Assembly (NCBI RefSeq): GCF_028473145.1
Contig: NZ_CP092370.1
Span: 1,116,001 to 1,180,000 of the forward strand
Source: Flavobacterium sp. CBA20B-1
GTDB lineage: Bacteria; Bacteroidota; Bacteroidia; Flavobacteriales; Flavobacteriaceae
Direction of reading: 5' to 3'
Length of the DNA stretch: 64,000 nucleotides
Shown here: piece by piece, positions 55,928 to 64,000 of the stretch
Layout: each line of letters opens with the position of its first letter
Position numbering within the stretch: position 1 is the stretch's first letter
Translations under genes and position numbers: made by a program
Notes under the pieces: model-generated
What the model was told of the DNA's origin: nothing
What the model saw: only the letters and a program-made list of their open reading frames with translations
Database searches by the model: none

Positions 55928-55977
55928 TTATGGGCAACCCCACGACCGAGCAACCCGACATTCGATTTTAAAACACA

Positions 55978-57309
55978 ATGGAAAATAAACCGAAAATAAT
56001 AAAAGTAAGAGAGTTGCTTACAAATGACTCTTTACAAATTCCAAGTTACCAACGTCCTTACAAATGGACAACGAAAAATGTCAATCAACTTATTGACGAC
56101 ATTCTAATACACAAAGAAAAATCAGAATATCGTTTAGGAACGCTTGTGGTTCACAATCACGACAATATTTCTGACATTGTTGACGGACAACAACGAACAA
56201 TTACTTTGACATTGATTGCTTATGCAATAACTCAAAAACAAAACAAAACGACAGAAGAAGAAAAAGCCTTAAAAAGTTTTGACCCTAAACTTTTGAATTT
56301 ATCTTTTGCTAATGACATTTCAAAAGCAAATATCCAAAACAACTACAAACAAATCGAAAGACGAATTGCAGATTTTGACGAAAAGTCAATATGGTTCTTC
56401 TTGGAAAAATGCACTTTGGTAGAAGTGGTATTGAATGATATTTCAGAAGCATTTCAGTTTTTTGATTCTCAAAATTCAAGAGGTAAAGATCTTGAACCAC
56501 ACGACTTGTTAAAGGCATTTCACTTGCGAGAAATGAATAATTTTTCAACGGAAGAAGAACGCAAAAAGACTGTTGAAAAATGGGAAAGTTTGGACACAGC
56601 AAAACTTTCAAAACTATTTTCACAGTATTTATTCAGAATTAGAAATTGGAGCAAAGGACATTCAGCACGATATTTTTCAAAAAATGAAGTTGATGTTTTC
56701 AAAGGTGTAAGTCCCGACATTGAAGAAAATTATCCTTTTGCATCAATGCTTCGCATTGCTCATTTTTATGTTGAAGAATACAACAGCTCATTTCACAGAA
56801 ATATAGACAAACGAGAAATGACTTTCCCTTTTCAAATAGATGAAACTATTATAAACGGAAAACGATTTTTTGAAATGATAGAACATTATCAAATGATGAT
56901 TGATAATGTAAAGTCAAAAGAAATGAGTGAAAAATATCCTATTTTAAACACAATCAAAACGTATGACGGTAGTTTCCGCACAGGCGACAAATATATTCGC
57001 AACTTGTTTAATTGTGGTTTAATTTATTACATAGACAAATTTGGGGATAAAGATTTATCAAAAGCTATTGATAAAATTTTTGTTTGGGCATATACATTAC
57101 GTTTGAAGTTACAAGCAGTTGGCATTGATTCTGTTGATAATTTTGCTCTAAATCAAGGACATTCTCAAATTCAGCTATTCAAGAAAATGAAAGAAACGAT
57201 TAAACCTAATGACATATTAAACTTACGACTTGAGACTTTAAAAGAAAACAAATCAAGCAAAACAGAACTAATTGTTGAACAATTCAAGCGTTTGAAATAT
57301 TATGAATGA
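55978..57309 (+). CDS. DUF262 protein, GmrS-like (443 aa)
   Basis: The N-terminal ParB/Srx-like NTPase domain has LQIPSYQRPYKWTTKNVNQLIDDI (20-43) and the nucleotide-binding motif DGQQR (69-73). No HNH block is visible in the C-terminal part. DUF262 proteins with a DUF1524 partner form GmrSD-type modification-dependent restriction systems and related phage-defence systems. It overlaps the next gene by 8 bp, so the two are translated together. The gene is inside one cassette and probably forms a two-protein defence unit. Confidence 0.8.
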   Translation: MENKPKIIKVRELLTNDSLQIPSYQRPYKWTTKNVNQLIDDILIHKEKSEYRLGTLVVHNHDNISDIVDGQQRTITLTLIAYAITQKQNKTTEEEKALKSFDPKLLNLSFANDISKANIQNNYKQIERRIADFDEKSIWFFLEKCTLVEVVLNDISEAFQFFDSQNSRGKDLEPHDLLKAFHLREMNNFSTEEERKKTVEKWESLDTAKLSKLFSQYLFRIRNWSKGHSARYFSKNEVDVFKGVSPDIEENYPFASMLRIAHFYVEEYNSSFHRNIDKREMTFPFQIDETIINGKRFFEMIEHYQMMIDNVKSKEMSEKYPILNTIKTYDGSFRTGDKYIRNLFNCGLIYYIDKFGDKDLSKAIDKIFVWAYTLRLKLQAVGIDSVDNFALNQGHSQIQLFKKMKETIKPNDILNLRLETLKENKSSKTELIVEQFKRLKYYE

Positions 57310-59272
57310 TAAACAGCCGAAATATTACAATATAAAAACATTATTGGGTTCAGACGATTATGTAATTCCAATCTACCAAAGAAATTACGAATGGGGAGAG
57401 CCTCAAATAACTCAACTTATTCAAGACATTGTAGATTACATTCTTAAAAGCAAAGTATCAGAGAATAAACCTAAATACTACATTGGTTCTTTGATTGCTT
57501 ACGAAAGAAAATTAGAGGGAAGCGTAAACTATGAAACCATAGACGGACAACAACGCTTAACAACATTAACCATATTGTTGAATGTAATCAAAAATGAATA
57601 TTCAACGATTGATTTATCTTGGTATAAAAAACTCAATTTGTCTTTTGACAGCCGTAAAATTGCGTCAAACACACTTTCATATCTTTTTAAAGATGAAAGT
57701 TTAGACAATAAAGAATGTAATGTTGCTATTCAACAAGGTTATTATGATGCAAAAAAATCATTAGCGAAAATATTAGCTGACAATGATTTGTCTATTGATG
57801 AATTTTGCAATTACTTTTTTGATAAGGTTACAATCTTGCGTGTTTTAGTTCCAGAAGACACAGACTTGAACCATTATTTTGAAATAATGAATAGTCGTGG
57901 AGAACAATTAGAAAAACACGAAATTTTAAAAGCAAAAATGCTTGAAATTTTGGAAGACGACAATTTGAAATATGCTTTCAACTTGATTTGGGAAGCAACT
58001 TCAAATATGGAAAAATATGTTCAATACGGTTTTTCAGTTGCACAAAGAGATGAACTATTTGGTAAAAATGATTGGAACAATTTAGTTGGTAAAGACGATT
58101 TATATCAGAAATTACAAATTCCAACAGCTAATCAAACTTCAGAAGAAACTCTGACTATTAGCCAACTTCTTTTAAAAACAGCAAAACCTATTTCTGATAA
58201 TTCAAGCACTACTGACGAAAGCCCAGATAGATTTAATACAATTATCAATTTTGCAAACTTCTTACTTCACATTTTAAGAATACAAACAAAATTCGACGTT
58301 CCATTAGACGACAAACGACTTTTGGAATTGTTTGAACCCTATTTGAAAGCTGAGGGTAAAAAAGAATTTGTAAAACAATTTGGTTACAATTTGTTGAAAG
58401 GGAAATTCTATTTTGATAAATATGTTATAAAAAGAGAGTTTGCAAAAGGTTCTGACCATTGGAGCTTGAAACGATTGAAATGGTATGACGGAAATAAAGT
58501 TAGTTATGTAAATACTTTTGATGCGGATAATGTAGAAACCAATGACGGTGCTAATAGAGAAATTTTGATGTTGTTATCAATGTTTCACGTTTCAAATCCA
58601 ACATTGGTTTACAAACATTGGTTAAACGCTTCCTTGAAGTTCGTTGTAGAATATTCGGGAACTAACTTGGCAAACGATTATAAATCATATCTTGAAAATC
58701 TTGCAAAATCATTTTTAAATGACAGATATTTAGCCGTTAATCAAAGAGATTTTTATGAAATAATTTATACAAACAACGGACAACACAAAAATTCTGAAAC
58801 AGACATTGAAATTAACAAACTCAATCAAGGAACAGCAGTAGAAAACTTTATTTTTAATTACCTTGATTATTTGTTGTGGCAAGATTATAGGACTAACAAA
58901 AATTATTTCAAAATCAAGAATGGACAAGCATTTACAGACAATCGTGTGAAAGATTTTGAATACACTTTTAGAAGTTCGGTAGAGCATTATTATCCACAAC
59001 ACCCTATTGACGAAAACTTAATCTTAAAAGGACAAGATGCTGATTGGTTAGACAATTTTGGAAATCTCTGCCTTATTAGCGGTAGTAAAAATTCTCGTTT
59101 GAGTAATTTTATGCCAACAGCAAAGAAAGATTATTATACAGGAAGTTCAACAATTGACAGTATAAAACAACGAATTATGATGGAATATGAGCATTGGGAC
59201 ACAAACGGTTCGAATAATCATAATGAAATAAAAGAACACTGCGAAAAAATGACTGAATTACTAACAAGATAA
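57302..59272 (+). CDS. DUF262-DUF1524 protein, GmrSD-like (656 aa)
   Basis: N-terminal DUF262 domain with YVIPIYQRNYEWGEPQ (20-35) and IDGQQRLTT (80-88). The C-terminal DUF1524 (HNH-like) nuclease domain has VEHYYPQHP, then DNFGNLCLISGSKNSRLSNFMPTAKKDYY, the expected His...Asn order. It would use nucleotide hydrolysis to control cutting of modified or foreign DNA. Two DUF262 proteins in tandem, with only the second carrying a nuclease, is a recognisable defence layout. Confidence 0.82.
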   Translation: MNDKQPKYYNIKTLLGSDDYVIPIYQRNYEWGEPQITQLIQDIVDYILKSKVSENKPKYYIGSLIAYERKLEGSVNYETIDGQQRLTTLTILLNVIKNEYSTIDLSWYKKLNLSFDSRKIASNTLSYLFKDESLDNKECNVAIQQGYYDAKKSLAKILADNDLSIDEFCNYFFDKVTILRVLVPEDTDLNHYFEIMNSRGEQLEKHEILKAKMLEILEDDNLKYAFNLIWEATSNMEKYVQYGFSVAQRDELFGKNDWNNLVGKDDLYQKLQIPTANQTSEETLTISQLLLKTAKPISDNSSTTDESPDRFNTIINFANFLLHILRIQTKFDVPLDDKRLLELFEPYLKAEGKKEFVKQFGYNLLKGKFYFDKYVIKREFAKGSDHWSLKRLKWYDGNKVSYVNTFDADNVETNDGANREILMLLSMFHVSNPTLVYKHWLNASLKFVVEYSGTNLANDYKSYLENLAKSFLNDRYLAVNQRDFYEIIYTNNGQHKNSETDIEINKLNQGTAVENFIFNYLDYLLWQDYRTNKNYFKIKNGQAFTDNRVKDFEYTFRSSVEHYYPQHPIDENLILKGQDADWLDNFGNLCLISGSKNSRLSNFMPTAKKDYYTGSSTIDSIKQRIMMEYEHWDTNGSNNHNEIKEHCEKMTELLTR

Positions 59273-59350
59273 ACGGGGCAGCCCATAATCGAGTAGACGG
59301 CTCCGCCAATAACTGACGGAGTGCGCCTCTCACACCACCGAGCGTACGGG

Positions 59351-60646
59351 TCACGTACTCGGCGGTTCGCAAAGAGATGGATTAAGCTCTAAATATAATT
59401 CGGTTAAGGAAATATACCCCCTTTTCTTCAAGCGTTGTAAAGTAATGGTTGTTCCTAAAATAGGACTTTGTGCAATTGCCCAACCTCCTTTTCTCGTTCT
59501 GCTCCAAGCGTAGGCGTGGTCTTGGCTGGCGCCCAATCGAATCAGGTTTTTCCGCTTTCGTTCAGGTTTCTTCCAATGATGCCAAATGCAGTAGCGCAGT
59601 CGGTTACGTAACCAACCATCTAAATCTCGTAATTTGCCCAAAATACTCGTGCCTTGAAAATAGTTCAACCATCCTCGTTGCACTTCTTTTATCTTGGTAA
59701 TACGTTCTTCGAACGTGGCTGGTGTAGTTTTTCGGGTTATGGCTTTGAGTCGCTCTTTTAGTTTCTTCCATGCCTTTTCCGAAACGATGAGTTGGTATTG
59801 ATTCTTGCTTCCTTTTTTGTACGTAGGCACAAACCCAAAACCTAAAATCGTGAAGTTGATTGGTTTTCTAATACCGCTCTTTTCTTCATTTATAGTTAAT
59901 TTGAGCTTGTTTTTCAGGAACTTCTCAATTACCACTCTCGTAGCTTTGGCTTGATTGTGGCTTTTGCAATAGATACTAAAATCATCCGCATAACGTACAA
60001 ATTTGTGTCCTCTTCGGGTCATTTCCTTATCCAATTGATGCAGTAAAATGTTCGACAATAGCGGACTTAAGGGACTTCCTTGCGGAACGCCTTTTCTTCT
60101 CTTTTGTAGCTTTCCGTTGATTTTAATCGGTGCTCTGAGCCATTTACGTATGAGTTGCAGGGTAGCTTTGCATTTTACTTTCTGATAAATTAAATTCAGT
60201 ACTAAACAATGGTCAACTTCATCGAAGAAGTTTTTCAGGTCGATATCAACAATGTGATTGAGCCCTGAATGGATGTATTCCCTAGATTGTCCAACAGCTT
60301 GTCGGGCATTCTTCTGGGGTCTAAATCCAAAACTATAATTACTAAATTCGGGTTCAAAAAGTGGTGCAAGGGTTTGTGCTACGGCTTGTTGCAACACACG
60401 TTCTGTAGTGGTGGGAACACCCAATAATCGGGTGTTTCCGTTTCCTTTCGGAATTTCGATACCTAAAATGGGGTGTACTTGGTAGTTTCCGTGTTTGATG
60501 TCTTCAATCAGTTGTAGTTTCTTTTCAGAAAACACCTTGCGGAGTTCTCGGATAGAAACACCATCAACACCCGCACTGCCTTTATTGGCAATAACGTGTT
60601 CCAATGCTTTTTGAAGATTAAACGGTTGTACTACTCTTGTTATCAT
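59351..60646 (-). CDS. ltrA: Group II intron reverse transcriptase/maturase (intact)
   Basis: A 431-residue protein with an RT domain in the usual order: VIANKGSAGVDGVSI, RLLGVPTTTERVLQQAVAQTLAPLFEPEFSNYSFGFRP, DIDLKNFFDEVDH, QGSPLSPLLSNILLHQLD and the catalytic FVRYADDFSIYCKS. A maturase part follows (GWLNYFQGTS, LRDLDGWLRNRLR). No C-terminal endonuclease domain is seen, as in group IIC. A 10-bp insertion near 60687-60696 separates the N-terminal extension present in the other copy, so I start at MITRVVQPF. Confidence 0.88.
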   Translation of the reverse strand: MITRVVQPFNLQKALEHVIANKGSAGVDGVSIRELRKVFSEKKLQLIEDIKHGNYQVHPILGIEIPKGNGNTRLLGVPTTTERVLQQAVAQTLAPLFEPEFSNYSFGFRPQKNARQAVGQSREYIHSGLNHIVDIDLKNFFDEVDHCLVLNLIYQKVKCKATLQLIRKWLRAPIKINGKLQKRRKGVPQGSPLSPLLSNILLHQLDKEMTRRGHKFVRYADDFSIYCKSHNQAKATRVVIEKFLKNKLKLTINEEKSGIRKPINFTILGFGFVPTYKKGSKNQYQLIVSEKAWKKLKERLKAITRKTTPATFEERITKIKEVQRGWLNYFQGTSILGKLRDLDGWLRNRLRYCIWHHWKKPERKRKNLIRLGASQDHAYAWSRTRKGGWAIAQSPILGTTITLQRLKKRGYISLTELYLELNPSLCEPPST

Positions 60647-60830
60647 TTTAGCTTGTTTTAACCTGTTTTCGTTAAGTAGGGCTACTATGCGTTCCGTTAC
60701 TCATTAAAAACCTCTTTACGTTCGGTCCTTCCTTAATTGTGAGTCCTATGCGGTATCTATTCGCACCTCGTTTGCCTTCAAGTACTATGACCTCTGCTGA
60801 CTTCTCTTTGTGATTAACTCGTAATCTTTT

Positions 60831-60893
60831 GCCCGCCCGCCTGCTGGCTCGTTCGCTAAAAATGTCCATCGGACATTTTCTTTACGCTCTGCC
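60831..60893. repeat. 60-bp palindromic (REP-like) repeat, copy 2
   Basis: Same AAAATGTCC/GGACATTTT core as at 720-780. On the minus strand it supplies ATGGACATTTTTAGCGAACG, the possible start of a longer RT reading frame. Confidence 0.65.
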
Positions 60894-61259
60894 CTCCTGG
60901 TAAATGCTTTTCCCTTCCATCTATCGCCGGTACATCTACATAACAATAATCTGATTTAATAACATGTTCAGAACACTGTTTTGGACTTCGTATTGCTGTG
61001 GATACTCATCCTTATTGCTATGCCTCATATGTACTTTCTGTTCGTCGGTACAGATTTTTGCCGTTTGGCTTCCTTTAGTGCATACCTCACGGTAAACCAC
61101 CTTGCCACGTGCTAACGGTTCGGATTGTTAGTCCCGCCCGTAAGGGGCTTGCACCCTCTGGAAAAATAACACCCCGAAAACTTGGTCAATAAAACTAAAT
61201 TTGTATTTTTGAACTATTTGAAAAGCTTTCGGGATGTGTCCTGCATATGCAGGGCACAC

Positions 61260-61381
61260 ACAAGGTATTGCCAAAAGCGGGGCTGAAGGTATTCTTTTGA
61301 AGTTTTTTACTATATTTGAACTATGGTATTCTCCTTGAAGTTGAGGCACAAAATCCCCCGCCTTCGGCAATACCCAAACCG
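61260..61381 (+). repeat. attC-like site, family C, right portion (cassette 13)
   Basis: ACAA, then GGTATTGCCAAAAGCGGGG paired with CCCCGCCTTCGGCAATACC, ending CAAACCG before TTGTGTGC. It is continuous with 59281-59287 once the intron is removed. Confidence 0.8.
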
Positions 61382-61431
61382 TTGTGTGCAATATAACAGA
61401 ACAAAAAACGTATTACTAAAAATGACATAAT

Positions 61432-62121
61432 ATGGACAGAAAAAAATTTTTAAAGAAAGGATTGGTTGGATTAGGGACTATTGTTGCTTTACCAACAGTT
61501 ATAACCTCTTGCTCAAATGATGACGACAACAACTCTACAACTACAGGAGATTGTGATTTATCCCCAAGTGAAACAGCTGGGCCATTTCCAATTATAACAC
61601 CAGCTCAATTGGCTCAAGCAAATATAATTGGTAATAGAACTGGTGTGGCATTACTTATTACACTTACAGTTCAAGACCAAAGTGACGATTGCAACCCACT
61701 TTCTGGAGTATTAGTTGACTTATGGCATTGTGATGCGGAAGGAAACTACTCGCAGTATGGTGGAACTCAAATGCAACAAACAGATTATACAAATGAAGAT
61801 TTCTTACGTGGAAGACAAACAACGGATTCTAATGGACAAGTTTCGTTCATAAGTATTTTTCCAGGTTGGTATATGGGCAGAGCACCTCATATTCACGTAG
61901 AAATATTGGATTCAAATGAAAATTCGTTGCGTGTTACGCAAATTGCATTTCCTAAAGATATTTGTGATACGGTTTATGCAACAACGGGTTACAATGGAGA
62001 AGCTGATACACTAAATGAAAGTGACAATGTTTTTTCTGATAGCCTTGATGGTAATATGCTTGATTCCTTGACTGGAAATACTACTGATGGATATACTTTG
62101 TTAAAAACAATTGTAGTATAA
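61432..62121 (+). CDS. Intradiol ring-cleavage dioxygenase-like lipoprotein
   Basis: A 229-residue protein. The N-terminus MDRKKFLKKGLVGLGTIVALPTVITSC looks like a Tat-type leader with a single Arg, joined to a lipoprotein Cys, so it is probably exported and anchored. The body has the intradiol dioxygenase pattern: SPSETAGPFP, GVLVDLWHCDAEGNYSQY, FLRGRQTTDSNGQVSFISIFPGWYMGRAPHIHVEI. Possible Fe(III) ligands are Tyr in GNYSQY, Tyr in GWYMGR and the two His in PHIH. Whether it cleaves catechols is unknown. Confidence 0.8.
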   Translation: MDRKKFLKKGLVGLGTIVALPTVITSCSNDDDNNSTTTGDCDLSPSETAGPFPIITPAQLAQANIIGNRTGVALLITLTVQDQSDDCNPLSGVLVDLWHCDAEGNYSQYGGTQMQQTDYTNEDFLRGRQTTDSNGQVSFISIFPGWYMGRAPHIHVEILDSNENSLRVTQIAFPKDICDTVYATTGYNGEADTLNESDNVFSDSLDGNMLDSLTGNTTDGYTLLKTIVV

Positions 62122-62197
62122 AATACTGCACACAATCGAGTAGACGGCTCCGCCAATAACTGACGGAGTGCGCCTCTCACACCACCGAGCGTACGGG

Positions 62198-63706
62198 TCA
62201 CGTACTCGGCGGTTCGCAAAGAGATGGATTAAGCTCTAAATATAATTCGGTTAAGGAAATATACCCCCTTTTCTTCAAGCGTTGTAAAGTAATGGTTGTT
62301 CCTAAAATAGGGCTCTGCGCAATTGCCCAACCACCTTTTCTCGTTCTGCTCCAAGCGTAGGCGTGGTCTTGGCTGGCGCCCAATCGAATCAGGTTTTTCC
62401 TTTTCCTTTCGGGTTTCTTCCAATGGTGCCAAATGCAATAGCGCAGTCGGTTTCTTAACCAACCATCTAAATCTCGTAATTTGCCCAAAATACTCGTGCC
62501 TTGAAAATAGTTCAACCATCCTCGTTGCACTTCTTTTATCTTGGTAATACGTTCTTCAAACGTGGCTGGTGTAGTTTTTCGGGTTATGGCTTTGAGTCGC
62601 TGTTTTAGTTTCTTCCATGCCTTTTCCGAAACGATGAGTTGGTATTGATTCTTGCTTCCTTTTTTGTACGTAGGCACGAACCCAAAACCCAAAATTGTGA
62701 AGTTGATTGGTTTTCTAATACCGCTCTTTTCTTCATTTATAGTTAATTTGAGCTTGTTTTTCAGGAACTTCTCAATTACCACTCTCGTAGCTTTGGCTTG
62801 ATTGTGGCTTTTGCAATAGATACTAAAATCATCCGCATAACGTACAAATTTGTGTCCTCTTCGGGTCATTTCCTTATCCAATTAATGCAGTAAAATGTTC
62901 GACAATAGCGGACTTAAGGGACTTCCTTGCGGAACGCCTTTTCTTCTCTTTTGTAGCTTTCCGTTGATTTTAATCGGTGCTCTGAGCCATTTGCGAATGA
63001 GTTGCATTGTAGCTTTGCACTTTACTTTTTGATAGATTAAATTCAGCACCAAGCAGTGGTCAACTTCATCGAAGAAGTTTTTCAGGTCAATATCCACAAT
63101 GTGATTGAGCCCTGAATGGATGTATTCCCTAGATTGTCCAACAGCTTGTCGGGCATTCTTCTGGGGTCTAAAACCAAAACTATAATTACTAAATTCGGGT
63201 TCAAAAAGTGGTGCAAGGGTTTGTGCTACGGCTTGTTGCAACACACGTTCTGTAGTGGTGGGAACACCCAATAATCGGGTGTTTCCGTTTCCTTTCGGAA
63301 TTTCGATACCTAAAATGGGGTGTACTTGGTAGTTTCCGTGTTTGATGTCTTCAATCAGTTGTAGTTTCTTTTCAGAAAACACCTTGCGGAGTTCTCGGAT
63401 AGAAACACCATCAACACCCGCACTGCCTTTATTGGCAATAACGTGTTCCAATGCTTTTTGAAGATTAAACGGTTGTACTACTCTTGTTATCATTTTAGCT
63501 TGTTTTAACCTGTTTTCGTTAAGTAGGGCTACTATACTCATTAAAAACCTCTTTACGTTCAGTCCTTCCTTGACTGTGAGTCCTATGCGGTATCTATTCG
63601 CACCTCGTTTGCCTTCAAGTACTATGACCTCTGCTGACTTCTCTTTGTGATTAACTCGTAATCTTTTGCCCGCCCGCCTGCTGGCTCGTTCGCTAAAAAT
63701 GTCCAT
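62198..63706 (-). pseudogene. Group II intron reverse transcriptase with nonsense mutation
   Basis: The reading starts MDIFSERASRRAGKRLRV and continues into MITRVVQPF and the RT domain. At 62882-62884 a CAA codon (Gln in LLHQLDKEM of the other copy) is TAA. The remainder reads MDKEMTRRGHKFVRYADD... to the end in the same frame. Without the stop it would be a ~502-residue protein. The YADD motif is behind the stop, so the protein is inactive unless supplied by the intact copy. Confidence 0.85.
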
Positions 63707-63730
63707 CGGACATTTTCTTTACGCTCTGCC
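63667..63730. repeat. 60-bp palindromic (REP-like) repeat, copy 3
   Basis: Identical in core to copy 2 and at the same place within the intron. Confidence 0.65.
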
Positions 63731-64000
63731 CTCCTGGTAAATGCTTTTCCCTTCCATCTATCGCCGGTACATCTACATAACAATAATCTGATTTAATAAC
63801 ATGTTCAGAACACTGTTTTGGACTTCGTATTGCTGTGGATACTCATCCTTATTGCTATGCCTCATATGTACTTTTTGTTCGTCGGTACAGATTTTTGCCG
63901 TTTGGCTTCCTTTAGTGCATACCTCACGGTAAACCACCTTGCCACGTGCTAACGGTTCGGATTGTTAGTCCCGCCCGTAAGGGACTTGCACCCTCTGGAA

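Larger units (their letters stand above)
59288..61259 (-). mobile_element. Group IIC-like intron inserted in an attC-like site (complete)
   Basis: A 1972-bp element on the minus strand, antisense to the cassettes. It starts GTGTGCCC (GUGYG consensus) and ends ...TCGAT (A-Y end). Domain V reads as the hairpin CCGAGTACGTGACCCGTACG/CTCGG, and the domain VI-like stem is CTCCGTCA/TGGCGGAG. It encodes one reverse transcriptase. The flanking exons CCTTGT and TATGGGC join to CCTTGTTATGGGC, the exact bottom strand of the expected site. It probably belongs to the class known as group IIC-attC introns. Confidence 0.85.
55928..61381 (+). mobile_element. Cassette 13: DUF262 operon with intron-split site
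   Basis: It starts TTATGGGC, and GCCCATA (59281-59287) ends the coding part. The rest of the site lies behind the group II intron at 61260-61381. Removing the intron gives a complete family C site, near-identical to 46697-46824. Confidence 0.8.
61382..64000 (+). mobile_element. Cassette 14: intradiol dioxygenase-like unit (runs off window)
   Basis: Starts TTGTGTGCA; the end of the coding part reads TGCACACA (62127-62134), then the second intron. The rest of its site lies outside the window. Confidence 0.8.
62135..64000 (-). mobile_element. Group IIC-like intron, second copy (5' end outside window)
   Basis: Nearly identical to 59288-61259 with the same 3' end ...TCGAT, here followed by TGTGTGCA. 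Its 5' end would lie about 90 bp beyond the window. It interrupts the site of cassette 14 at the same base. Its reverse transcriptase has a stop codon. Confidence 0.82.

Noticed and set aside
60672..60869. Separate small gene upstream of the intact RT
   Set aside because: It is the N-terminal extension of the RT reading frame, cut off by a 10-bp insertion compared with the other copy.

Overview
The window is AT-rich DNA from a member of the Bacteroidota, most likely a Flavobacteriaceae-type genome (Flavobacterium/Myroides-like; the genus is a guess). Support comes from BshC, a lipidated TamL paired with TamB, PorT-family and OMPP1/FadL-type outer membrane proteins, SPII-type lipoproteins and promoters of the TAnnTTTG type.

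The layout has three parts. (1) 1-2.76 kb is a decayed accessory patch. It holds an IS982-type element cut by the window start, fragments of two group II introns, two lipoprotein cassettes (one frameshifted) and degenerate recombination sites. (2) 2.9-44.5 kb is ordinary chromosome: an exported protein, a radical SAM protein, bshC, folC, exbB/exbD, a DEAD-box-type helicase, an NlpC/P60 hydrolase, a thiolase, an 11-tRNA cluster with an internal duplication, a dTDP-rhamnose/UDP-sugar cluster, a sigma-54 response regulator, tamL-tamB, a methionine gamma-lyase-like enzyme with a divergent Lrp regulator, xerD, two beta-barrels, aroQ, a TM2/DUF2752/DUF4870-like trio, proS, a W/G-rich lipoprotein, an OMPP1 porin, rimO and an AEC transporter. 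(3) 44.5 kb to the end is the most unusual part. A tyrosine recombinase on the minus strand is followed by an integron-like array of 14 consecutive units, with all genes on the plus strand.

Each unit in part 3 obeys the integron cassette rule. It starts after a G (usually G|TT), and its first 8-9 bases are the reverse complement of the bases that end its coding part, just before a folded site. The sites (120-190 bp) contain an ~18-bp imperfect inverted repeat. In almost every family its mismatches are A-C on the top strand, so they become T-G wobble pairs on the bottom strand; this predicts bottom-strand recombination as in attC. The core boxes do not follow the canonical GTTRRRY. The recombinase ends in a SPLDDL motif like IntI proteins but lacks the IntI-specific insertion. 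Four identical 159-bp gene-less mini-units, two copies of a gene-less ~390-nt cassette, and group II introns inserted at the same base of the attC-like sites complete the array. Removing the introns in silico restores perfect sites.

Cassette cargo: a HigBA toxin-antitoxin pair, a lipoprotein, a hydrolase broken by a stop codon, a DUF6892-like protein, a PLD-type nuclease, a DUF4184 membrane protein, a two-gene DUF262/DUF1524 (GmrSD-like) operon and an intradiol-dioxygenase-like lipoprotein. I read the whole as a noncanonical, probably still active integron of Bacteroidota. Whether it has been described before cannot be decided from the sequence alone.
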